Assembly: GCA_016722515.1 (NCBI GenBank)
Contig: JADKJE010000002.1
Coordinates: 744,001 to 808,000, forward strand
DNA: 64,000 bases
From: Alphaproteobacteria bacterium
GTDB lineage: Bacteria > Pseudomonadota > Alphaproteobacteria > Rickettsiales > JADKJE01
Direction of reading: 5' to 3'
Part shown: piece after piece, positions 54,369 through 62,843 of the stretch
How positions within the stretch are numbered: the first letter of the stretch is position 1
Layout: each line of letters starts with the position of its first letter
Program-made: the position numbers and the translations under genes
The notes under the pieces: model-generated
Seen by the model: the letters and a program-made list of their open reading frames with translations, nothing else
Database searches by the model: none
What the model was told of the DNA's origin: nothing

Positions 54369-54935
54369 TTAAATTTTTATAATTCCTAAATGCTTGCACA
54401 GGATCGTGGTACCAATGGCTATGAGGCACAATCCACCCAGTATCTCGGCAATTCGCCCTGCTTTAGTACCTATATAATGGCCGATCATAACGCCCAGTGT
54501 AGCCATCATAAATGTTGCTGTACCAATCATGGCTGCGGTAATCCAGATATTAGCATCCAGAAGAGCAAGTGATACGCCTACAGCCATCGCATCAATGCTG
54601 GTCCCTATTGCCGTGAGTATCAAGATGTGTAATTGATGCGATTCCGCTCGTGGTTTATCTTCATGCTTTAGTCCTTCATAGATCATTTTTCCACCAATGA
54701 TGGCAAGGATAATGAAGGCTACCCAATGGTCGATTGATTCAATAAACCGGCTGGCAAGGATTCCGATAAGCCATCCAATAATAGGTGTAAGCGTTTCAAT
54801 GCTTCCGAAAATAAATCCTATCCGCAGCGCTTCGGTGAATTTAGGCTTACGAAGAATAACCCCCTTGCTAACTGCAGCAGCAAAGGCATCGGCAGACATA
54901 CTGAACGCTAACATAGTATTTGAAATGAGAGACAT
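54369..54935 (-). CDS. mntP: Mn2+ efflux pump
   Basis: 188-aa inner-membrane exporter from the ATG at 54935 (GGAG, 5 nt spacing); the frame extends upstream but into the riboswitch. Six helices; the MntP metal-site Asp residues in FSMSADAFAAAVSKG and SIDAMAVGVS are conserved. It relieves manganese excess, and counterbalances mntH at 25889. A yybP-ykoY riboswitch in its leader provides direct Mn2+ control. Confidence 0.92.
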   Translation of the reverse strand: MSLISNTMLAFSMSADAFAAAVSKGVILRKPKFTEALRIGFIFGSIETLTPIIGWLIGILASRFIESIDHWVAFIILAIIGGKMIYEGLKHEDKPRAESHQLHILILTAIGTSIDAMAVGVSLALLDANIWITAAMIGTATFMMATLGVMIGHYIGTKAGRIAEILGGLCLIAIGTTILCKHLGIIKI

Positions 54936-54999
54936 ACATACTCCAGCTGGCATTACAGATAATACAAAACGCAAGGCTGCCAGTTTAAGCCTTGAGAAA

Positions 55000-55095
55000 T
55001 GCATCAGTCTCGCCAAACGCTCAAAGCGCCGATTCAACCATGTGCATCGCACAAGTATGTTGGCTGAATCCCAAAAGGAGGCTACTCCCCAATTA
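55000..55095 (-). promoter_or_regulatory. yybP-ykoY manganese riboswitch
   Basis: Read on the minus strand, the leader of mntP carries the conserved GGGGAGTAGC (55090-55081), CAACATACT (about 55062-55054) and GGCGAGAC (55014-55007), in the order and spacing of the yybP-ykoY family. These are the L1, L3 and P1-closing elements that bind Mn2+. The structure ends about 72 nt before the start codon, and the GGAG ribosome site is downstream, so translational or antitermination control is likely. Confidence 0.85.
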
Positions 55096-55263
55096 CGTTT
55101 ACAAAATAGCGTGTTATCTTTCAGGAAGCAAGTGCATTGAAGTTATGTTAATACAATATCGATTATTAATTCTATCAACCCAAAGTTGCGGCTTTGAATT
55201 CTTTGTCTGTCCTGTTGTTGTGACAAAATAGAACTGGGGAGGGGGGTATATGAGGGGAAAAAT

Positions 55264-55512
55264 ATGACAACAGTAACAAAATCTCAATGTTCTAACGGTA
55301 CACTTAAAAACACAGCTACGGGTGGTCCAAGCAATATAGTTTGGTGGCCAGTAGATTATAGGCACTATGGGGCATTTTTTATTCATATTGCCATGAATGA
55401 CGAAGAGCAAGTTGCTCTCATTGCCGGTGGTTACACCTTTGGTAAAGGCCATGGAGCTGTTGATCCAAGCCAATATGTTGGTCCTGAGCCAGTAGGTTCT
55501 ATCTATCTCTGA
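55264..55512 (+). pseudogene. internally deleted katG remnant (catalase-peroxidase)
   Basis: 82-codon frame with a good ribosome site (GAGGGG). The first part (GGPSNIVWWP) matches the KatG N-terminal region, and the second (AMNDEEQVALIAGG, then FGKGHGA and VGPEP) matches the block around the proximal heme ligand, about 240 residues later in KatG. The intervening distal heme site is missing, and the proximal-His position reads Tyr (GGYTFGK for GGHTFGK). Active catalase is therefore impossible; the residual product, if any, is a short peptide. Confidence 0.8.
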
Positions 55513-55704
55513 TATGAACAACAGGAGGCCCTCTTGTTATCGTTTACGCAGTGAATCGTATCATTGAAAAGATGATTATGTTGATTAATATGAAGTAAAT
55601 TGTATTGTTGTTCGGTTGCCTGTTGTTGTTATTTAATAATTGACTTATAAACAATAATACATAATAAATATATCCATTATAATCTAGTGGAATAAAATGA
55701 GTTT

Positions 55705-57567
55705 ATGAAATTTTTATTAAGAGATTCAGAAGTCTATATCAGAATGGGGGATATACAGAGTTTTAAATATGCGCTTGAGTTAAATGTAAATGAATTTCTA
55801 CATTTTACTAATACCGAGCATCTAGTGAGACTGATATTAGACTATACTATTAATTCGAAAAAATCAAATATGCTCAATACATATTATGATTATCTTCAAC
55901 AATGTTTGACGGATAGAAATAATGCGCCTCGCTCGGAGGTAAATCAATTAGCAATTGGATGCATTGTTGATAAAATTAAAGAAATTTATCAAACGGAACC
56001 ACACACATTATTGAGATCGTTATTAATAGTGAATGATGATCGTTATTTAGATAAATTATTAGAAAAAATATCATTTTTACCAATTATAAAAACTGATATA
56101 CTTAAAGAGTTGCCTTGGTATGCAGCCACCTTAGTGAAAAATGACAATTTAAAAAACATGGATTGTTTTCTGCATGTATTGAGTGGTGATATTAAAGGTA
56201 AGTTGCATTTTATATTAAATGTTATGTACTACTCCGTCATGGATCAGAAAACTAATATTCTTGAAAAGGCATTGAGTGAATTTAATCACTATTCTATTCC
56301 ACCGGATAAAAAACAGTCTTTGTTATCCAGCATGCCATGGCAATTACATCCCTTCATTGAGGAAAGCGAAGATGATCGGTTTGCGACACTGGTAGAGGCA
56401 TTATGGTTAGCCGCTCTTGATGGTGCCAATGACGATATTATTGATAAGATATTGACGTTTCTAAAGTATCATAATGTTTGTGTTAGCGATTTTTGGTTAT
56501 TAAATGAAGGCCAAGCAATTGCCGATTTAATTGAAAAAAATAAACTAGGTACGATTAAGACATGGGGAATGATCAGCCTAGAAACGCAAATGCAAAAAAA
56601 TGCATTTTATCAAAACTTTATGCATTTCTATCACTGCGCAACGTTTACTGAAAATAAAGAGTCAATCGAATATTTGAAAGATTTATTAAGAGAAAATCAG
56701 CCTAATACCCTTGATTCATTTTGTGAGCTGCAGGCTAAAGAAGAGGGTGAGTATGTCTTTAATGACTTCGTTGAGCTCTTGTCAAATAAAGTATGCCATG
56801 AAAATTGGGGGATTGCAGAGGTTATTTTCTCTGCAGCTCAAACATGTGTCGTCCAACCTCAAGAGCCAAGCGTTGCATTAGAAGACAGCGTTGCATTAGA
56901 AGAGTGTGATGGTGATGACACGCCCATATTCACGAAAAGAAATGTGCTTGATACGCAATGGCTTCAAGGTTTTATTCGTGATACTAACAATTATAAAGCT
57001 GTTTTTAATTTTATAAATGAACAGCAGAGTGATGATTCTTCGTTGAGCAAAGCAGAAATATCGACTGTTTGTCGGAATATGGCTACGATAGCTATTCATG
57101 AAGGAAATACGGAATTGATGGTCTATCTAGATTCTGATGCATCCTTAAAACCTTTTCTGGATAAAGCCATAATGGAATGGGAAGGCAAAACATATCATTG
57201 GTGTTGGCGCGATCGGCAAAATAATATGTTTGTTTTGCTTAAGAATGTGATTGGTCTTACATCCGAGGACACTATTCGTTATGCTATAAAACTCGCTGCA
57301 AGCAAGAGAAACGTACATGATATCTATGTTGAAATTAGGGATAATTATATAAATTACTGTCATAATGAAGAGTATGCTTGTAAGCATATCATGCGATCAA
57401 AACTTTTTGATATGGGATGTGGCCTTAAAAAAGATATAGATTGGAAAAATTTTGCTAAAGGGTATCTTGATCTTGCCTATTCGTTGTCACTCACACCGTC
57501 CCTTTTGAGCAAAAGAAAGCAAAATCAATCGATTGACAATTCTAGTAAAAAACAGCGGTCGTTGTAA
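55705..57567 (+). CDS. large orphan protein, candidate host-directed effector with nuclear-localisation-like tail
   Basis: 620 aa, AT-rich, mainly alpha-helical with no signal peptide. No family recognised, though the pattern of short helix pairs (e.g. DKLLEKISFLPII, WLAALDGANDDII) recalls degenerate ankyrin/TPR solenoids. A local duplication PSVALEDSVALEE sits near residues 391-404. The last residues hold KRK (603-605) and KKQR (615-618), the spacing of a bipartite nuclear localisation signal. The ATG at 55705 has no strong ribosome site. Effector status is inference from context with the ankyrin gene downstream. Confidence 0.6.
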   Translation: MKFLLRDSEVYIRMGDIQSFKYALELNVNEFLHFTNTEHLVRLILDYTINSKKSNMLNTYYDYLQQCLTDRNNAPRSEVNQLAIGCIVDKIKEIYQTEPHTLLRSLLIVNDDRYLDKLLEKISFLPIIKTDILKELPWYAATLVKNDNLKNMDCFLHVLSGDIKGKLHFILNVMYYSVMDQKTNILEKALSEFNHYSIPPDKKQSLLSSMPWQLHPFIEESEDDRFATLVEALWLAALDGANDDIIDKILTFLKYHNVCVSDFWLLNEGQAIADLIEKNKLGTIKTWGMISLETQMQKNAFYQNFMHFYHCATFTENKESIEYLKDLLRENQPNTLDSFCELQAKEEGEYVFNDFVELLSNKVCHENWGIAEVIFSAAQTCVVQPQEPSVALEDSVALEECDGDDTPIFTKRNVLDTQWLQGFIRDTNNYKAVFNFINEQQSDDSSLSKAEISTVCRNMATIAIHEGNTELMVYLDSDASLKPFLDKAIMEWEGKTYHWCWRDRQNNMFVLLKNVIGLTSEDTIRYAIKLAASKRNVHDIYVEIRDNYINYCHNEEYACKHIMRSKLFDMGCGLKKDIDWKNFAKGYLDLAYSLSLTPSLLSKRKQNQSIDNSSKKQRSL

Positions 57568-57699
57568 ATATTGTAAATTTATAAGTGGAATACTTATAAA
57601 TTTGCTCGTTTTGTCTTGAATCATGATAAATCAAGTGGTAGATTGTCTTGTTATTAATAGACCCTCATTGAGTTTAACGATGCTTACGATAACCGGCTA

Positions 57700-57828
57700 T
57701 GTGCTCATTGTCCTCCTGGATTAAATCCCGTGGAAAGATTCTGGCAATAGCTCAAGCGTCGAGCCATCAGAAACCAAATCTATGATTCAATAGAGGAGCT
57801 TGAAGTTGCCTTTTGCACAGCCATTTAA
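57700..57828 (+). pseudogene. IS630-family transposase C-terminal remnant
   Basis: The frame reads CPPGLNPVERFWQ, a stop at 57748, then LKRRAIRNQIYDSIEELEVAF to TAA: the end of a DDE transposase with its typical LNP-E--W block. N-terminal two-thirds absent. No intact inverted repeats were found around it. It marks past insertion between two effector-like genes. Confidence 0.7.
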
Positions 57829-58132
57829 GACTTCACTCCAGAGAAGATTGCTCCTATTGGCTCGATTAATTCGTTTATGTAAATAAGCGACTTGTATTGA
57901 CGCTGTAGCTTGTAGTTATTTTTGTAAAATAATGGTGGGTGAGGTTATAATGATTGCCAAAACATATCCAGTGTACACCATTTGTCGGGAGCTTATGCGC
58001 AATGATTCACGCTGTGTCAGTATAAAGTAATAAAAATATGTTATTTAAAAAAAACTTTAATTAAATTGCGTTCTGTAGTATATGTAATAATATAATAAAG
58101 TAAATTAAAAATTATTATAGGACATAGAAAGC

Positions 58133-61100
58133 ATGAAAAATCATTATAGAGAACTGTTTGAAAAAGCTCTTCAATCAAATGATATGGACTTATTTAAAGA
58201 ACTATCTGACATCCTTCTTACTCGTAGCTCCTCTAGATATCAACTATTTTTAGACATCACGGCTCTAGTCCTAGACTATGACAATGATAATGCGTTTATT
58301 TTACTTCTTAATATGGGATTGCCAGATAATAAAAAAAGGAAATACATTTTATCTTTAGCAGCAAGATATGCCTCAGGTGATACCATCAAAAAGCTGATAG
58401 AAGACCATCGGGATTTAGTAAATAAAAAAAATTGGTCTATTTCGTCAATGGCAGAGGCCCAATTAGCGCTGAATATTTCAGCAGCAAAAGTTTTTCTGGA
58501 TAGAATGTTGTGGCAAGAACATACTCCCAAACAAATTTTGAAAGAAAAGTATGAGCTCATAAGAAGCTGCATCAGGGAGAAGGATCGTGATAAACTTTCA
58601 CAGGCCATTGCATCGTTTCCTGAAGCGCTTCACGGGGAAAATGAATTTTCCAATTCTGAACAAACAAATCTATTGGTCTTTGCCTGCATACACAAATCTA
58701 ATTACGCACTAATCAAGCTTATCAAAGCAGGGGTAATTTTCAATAACAGAAAACCACGCTTGTCACTTATGTATAGGGCGGCAGAGTTCGCAAACTTTAA
58801 AGCTATGAAGTATGTTATAGAGCTTGGTGGAGATATAAATGCCAAATATGGCGATGAGAATCAAACAGCGCTTGATATTGCACTGCAACACAAAAAGTTT
58901 CCTGCGGCAATCGCACTTTTAGAGCATGGCGCACAAAGCTCGCAAGTGGCTAAATATGCACAACGATTATACGTTGAAGCCATTAAAATGGGGAAATATA
59001 AGATGGCTAGCACGTTGATCAATGCACATCCGAGCCGCATTGATAAGAACAAGGCGGTTGCACCTGTAAAAAACTTTATTCCGGAGGTTAATCAGCCCAT
59101 TCGTACCCGACTCTATGCGGGAGAAGCATTTCCTATTGCTCCCATGGGAAATCATACTCATGAAAAAGTACCGCTGCAATATTCTGCTGGATTTATATCA
59201 AATAATAAGATTAAAGAATTGATTCAGTGCGTGTTGAATATTAAAGATCCAGAGAACCTATCAAAATATAACCAATTAATACAAGCAATTGGATCGCATT
59301 TTATCCATGAGAAAGACTATGAAAACTTTAAAACTTTATTTTCGAATGATCTTGATATTTTCAAGCATAACAACGGAAATTTTCAATCTAACCGCAATCA
59401 ATTTATGTATTGTGCAATCCAGAATAGGGATGAAGTTGCCTTACGAATGCTCGTAGATATGGGAGCAGATGTTAAAGAAAACATAGAATACATTTTACCG
59501 CCTGGATTCGGCAATCCAGTTAGTGAAAATTTGTTTTTATTAATAGCTCCTTTTGCCAGTGTAGAGATGATCGAACATCTTGTTTCCCAAGGAGCCATTT
59601 TCAGCGATTCCACTCAGATGCTTAACGATTATTCTAACGAAAGAGTAACCGATTTACCCTTTTATCGTGCGCTTATAAATGGAAACTTCGCCGCAGCTGA
59701 ACTATTTCTGAAGTATGATGAAAGGACCAAACAATGTAAAGATTTTGGAGGAAATTTTGGCTATAAATCATTAATAGAAAGTATTTTATGGAGCTTTCGA
59801 TACGATGATAACGAAAAAATCTCATCACTTATTGAGGCTTCCAGTCCGATCGGAGATTTAAACGATGGGAGACTGGATGGTTGTGCGTCCAAATTTATGG
59901 CTTTATTTCAACCCGAATCTCATATAGTCCCATCAATTAAATTCCTTCATGGCTTGAACGCTAATATTGAAAATAATTTTTCAGAGTCAATCAATACTGG
60001 TCCATATGGTTGTAATGTTGACGATACACCACTACGTCATGCCTTAATCACGTGTAATTTCGAGGCCTTCTTTGCGTTAATTAAGCTAGGTGCTACTAGA
60101 GACACTGCCTGCCTTCGTCGGCTAGCAGAGACGGCGAAAATCCCTGGCCTTACCTATGGGGGGCGAAGGTTAGCGTCATTCTTGGCAATAGATGCGGTAA
60201 ACTCTCTTGATAGTGAAGCATTAGAATTAGCTATGCATAACAAAGATTACGACAAATGTAGAAAACTGATTGCACAAGGTGCGCCTATTGATTATCGCGA
60301 CGGTAACGGTAACACGCTATTACACCGTATGATTAAGCAAAATAGACGTGTCGACGATATTTACACTATTCTTGGTTTAATTCTTGAATTAGGTGCTGGT
60401 ATTAATGAACAGTCGTATGCCGGAAACTCAGCCCTGCATTTGGCTGTAAGCTTCGGATCCCCAGAGCTTGTGATTTTTCTTCTACAAGAAGGGGCTGCTG
60501 TTGATATTGTAAATAATAAAGGTAATACCCCGCTGCATTTGGCTGTGTTGAAAAACGAACCATCTATTATCGAGGCTCTCTATGGTGTCGGAGCAGATGT
60601 TGCGATCAAAAATTACAAAGGCAAGACTCCGCTTGCGATGGCTGGCAAAGAACAAAATACTAAGCTTAGGGATTTAATCGAAAAGGCATACCCTTGTGAT
60701 GGACTGGGCCGAAATAAACTCCATCATCACGTTGTGGATAAAGAGAGTCTTAAGTGTCTCAGCGAATGGATTAAAAAAGGACTGGATATTTCAAAACAAG
60801 ATCTGTTTGGACGTACACCGCTTCATTTTGCTGTCTTATACCAAAACGACGAAGCCGTTAGTGAGCTGCTTAAACATAAAGTCTCTTGCGATGTTAAAGA
60901 TGTATGTGGTGCCACAGCTTTGCACCATGCTGCAATATTAGGCAAAGATAAGATTGTTGAGCTGCTAATTAAGAGTGGTGCTTCTATTAATGCCACCGAT
61001 GAAGCTGGCTTTACGCCACTAGACCATGCTAAGAGAGGTTGCGATGCTAATAAGTCGAAAGTTGTTCAAAAAATCCTTATAAGAGAGAACGGTGTTCGCG

Positions 61101-61252
61101 GCAAAAAGGCGGAGATTAAAGATAAACTCTCGGAAATGCAGAGAGCAGATACAGAAAAATACGAGAAAATCAGGGATGGAGATCAATCTACCACCAAATT
61201 AGGAAAGGAGCGCTTTAAAAAGTCACAGGGTCCAGCATTTTCAGCATTATAA
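58133..61252 (+). CDS. ankyrin-repeat protein, 1039 aa
   Basis: Typical ankyrin consensus (TPLHLAVLKNE, TPLHFAVLYQN, TALHHAAILGK with G-D--N/D turns) recurs from about residue 720 to 975 in at least seven repeats. More divergent ones lie near 180-270, 425-530 and 640-670. The final ~65 residues are Lys-rich and charged (RGKKAEIKDKLSEM). No signal peptide, membrane helix or enzymatic domain visible. Such proteins in intracellular bacteria usually bind host proteins after type IV secretion; no secretion genes are in the window. The N-terminal 180 residues contain helical repeats without known function. Confidence 0.85.
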   Translation: MKNHYRELFEKALQSNDMDLFKELSDILLTRSSSRYQLFLDITALVLDYDNDNAFILLLNMGLPDNKKRKYILSLAARYASGDTIKKLIEDHRDLVNKKNWSISSMAEAQLALNISAAKVFLDRMLWQEHTPKQILKEKYELIRSCIREKDRDKLSQAIASFPEALHGENEFSNSEQTNLLVFACIHKSNYALIKLIKAGVIFNNRKPRLSLMYRAAEFANFKAMKYVIELGGDINAKYGDENQTALDIALQHKKFPAAIALLEHGAQSSQVAKYAQRLYVEAIKMGKYKMASTLINAHPSRIDKNKAVAPVKNFIPEVNQPIRTRLYAGEAFPIAPMGNHTHEKVPLQYSAGFISNNKIKELIQCVLNIKDPENLSKYNQLIQAIGSHFIHEKDYENFKTLFSNDLDIFKHNNGNFQSNRNQFMYCAIQNRDEVALRMLVDMGADVKENIEYILPPGFGNPVSENLFLLIAPFASVEMIEHLVSQGAIFSDSTQMLNDYSNERVTDLPFYRALINGNFAAAELFLKYDERTKQCKDFGGNFGYKSLIESILWSFRYDDNEKISSLIEASSPIGDLNDGRLDGCASKFMALFQPESHIVPSIKFLHGLNANIENNFSESINTGPYGCNVDDTPLRHALITCNFEAFFALIKLGATRDTACLRRLAETAKIPGLTYGGRRLASFLAIDAVNSLDSEALELAMHNKDYDKCRKLIAQGAPIDYRDGNGNTLLHRMIKQNRRVDDIYTILGLILELGAGINEQSYAGNSALHLAVSFGSPELVIFLLQEGAAVDIVNNKGNTPLHLAVLKNEPSIIEALYGVGADVAIKNYKGKTPLAMAGKEQNTKLRDLIEKAYPCDGLGRNKLHHHVVDKESLKCLSEWIKKGLDISKQDLFGRTPLHFAVLYQNDEAVSELLKHKVSCDVKDVCGATALHHAAILGKDKIVELLIKSGASINATDEAGFTPLDHAKRGCDANKSKVVQKILIRENGVRGKKAEIKDKLSEMQRADTEKYEKIRDGDQSTTKLGKERFKKSQGPAFSAL

Positions 61253-61822
61253 TAATTATAGGCTGGCTGCTCAAATGATAAGCTAAAAACGCTTAGAAAA
61301 ATGGTGTGCCTAAAGGGATTCTTCCCCCCGGACACTCAGCTTAGAAGGCTTGCGCGAACCATAATTGCCAACAGATGACACAGACTATTCATTAAACTGT
61401 GTCAAGCAATGTTAAGCGTGGATTCTGCCATTATAGGGGCGATTGAGCTGAGAGACGGTAGTAGTCAAATTAGCGACAGGCACTGTCTATTTTAGCAGAA
61501 TCTTCTGTAGGCACAATAGACCAATTTGATCAATGCGTTTTCAGAAGTAAAAGGAGCGTTAGTTTTGGTATATTTGAGTATCATCCGGTGTGTTCCCTAT
61601 ACAGCATTTGTGGTGTAGATGATTTTTCGGATATGGTCTTCCTATTTGAAGAAGTTGGTCAATGCGTCCTAATTATTTTGCCAAGAGCGCAGGACAACGG
61701 TATGTTCTTTACCCCAATTCTCACCTAAATTGAGCACTATCCTAATTTTGATAAATATTCACAACACTTACTTAGTATACTGCGTTTGTTCATTGTTTTA
61801 AACTTATTAAAGGACTAAAAAT
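61253..61822. other. 570-bp intergenic region with inverted repeat
   Basis: AT-rich with no coding frame of note. TGACACAG at 61376-61383 is repeated inverted as CTGTGTCA at 61397-61404, a 13-nt loop hairpin that may be an element end or terminator. An A/T-rich stretch with AAAGGA precedes the next gene. Confidence 0.35.
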
Positions 61823-62710
61823 ATGTCAAAAAGAAAAGATGAAGGCAGAAAAGAAGAAGGCAGAAATCAAGACCAAAACGAAAAGAAGAAATCTGGAATA
61901 AAATTTTTAACTTCTAAAATTAGTAGTGTCGCAAATAAAATTAGAGGAAAAGATCGCGATAATAATGAAGAAAGAGCAGGGTTTTCTGAAAAATTAATAG
62001 AGCAAATAAATATAAAATTAAATGAAAACGGCACGGTTGTTGTCCGTCTTCTAGATGATGCTTACGCGAATATCTTTTTAGATGGTCCAAGTGCTGAAGC
62101 TCTGGACGGAGCGTTTCAAAGATGTTTTGGTAAAAAAGCTGTGATGTACACTAAACAACATCCAAATGATTCTGGTCTTGAATTTACTGGTGTACCGGCT
62201 GATGAGATAGAGCATTTCTTTGTGAATGAACTGAAATTTTATAAAACAGGTTCGCTTATTAAAGATACGACGCCTTATGTTGTTGTTGAAACTGGAACTT
62301 ATGAAAAAACAGTAGATATTAAGAGTGCGAATACTAATGTAGTCAGACCTTCAGGTTTTTCTGAAAGTAAAAACGAAAAAGAAGAAAGTGTAGCGGGACA
62401 TTCTTCTAAGATTCCCACGCCTGCTAACAGTTATGCCTCACAGGTATCACCTACTATTACCGTGCCAGGAGTTGCTTCTGTAGTTCCTCAGGAATTCATA
62501 AAAAAAGCATATACGGTTGTTTTATACAGATTTGAATTTGATACACCTGAAGCTGCAGAGAAATTTCATACAGAAAATCAAGATAAATATACAAATAAAG
62601 AAAAAATGATTCAAGTTGATCCAGAACGTGGTACTCATTTTTTAATGATTACCAAAAACGAATTGAATAAGATTGCTCCACAATCTCAGGCTCAGGGTAT
62701 CTCTTCATAG
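61823..62710 (+). CDS. hypothetical 295-aa protein with two possibly related domains
   Basis: Ribosome site AAGGA before the ATG. The first ~60 residues are very Lys/Glu-rich (KRKDEGRKEEGRNQDQNEKKK). Domain one (about 68-145: VVVRLLDDAYANIFLDGPSAEAL) and domain two (about 228-285: YTVVLYRFEFDTPEAAEKF) share a strand-helix-strand outline and similar spacing, joined by a Ser/Pro/Val-rich linker. No family recognised, no signal or membrane segment. Probably an accessory or effector-type gene; AT-rich like its neighbours. Confidence 0.6.
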   Translation: MSKRKDEGRKEEGRNQDQNEKKKSGIKFLTSKISSVANKIRGKDRDNNEERAGFSEKLIEQINIKLNENGTVVVRLLDDAYANIFLDGPSAEALDGAFQRCFGKKAVMYTKQHPNDSGLEFTGVPADEIEHFFVNELKFYKTGSLIKDTTPYVVVETGTYEKTVDIKSANTNVVRPSGFSESKNEKEESVAGHSSKIPTPANSYASQVSPTITVPGVASVVPQEFIKKAYTVVLYRFEFDTPEAAEKFHTENQDKYTNKEKMIQVDPERGTHFLMITKNELNKIAPQSQAQGISS

Positions 62711-62730
62711 ATTATTATCCATATTCAAAA

Positions 62731-62770
62731 CACGTTAAAAACTCCTGTCATATAAGGGGTTTTTAACGTG
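62731..62770. terminator. stem-loop after the 295-aa gene
   Basis: Arms CACGTTAAAAACTCC and GGGGTTTTTAACGTG, one wobble pair, 10-nt loop, 20 nt after the stop. The T-run falls within the stem rather than after it. Confidence 0.6.
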
Positions 62771-62843
62771 AGACTATTCAAGTGCACAATTTACAGCATT
62801 TGTTTGTATAATGTCTTGTTTCAAAACATAGGTTATAAGAAAC

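Noticed and set aside
55220..55234. GTGACAAAATAGAAC as a fifth RegA box upstream of the katG remnant
   Set aside because: Only the left half-site matches; the right half (GTCAC) is missing.
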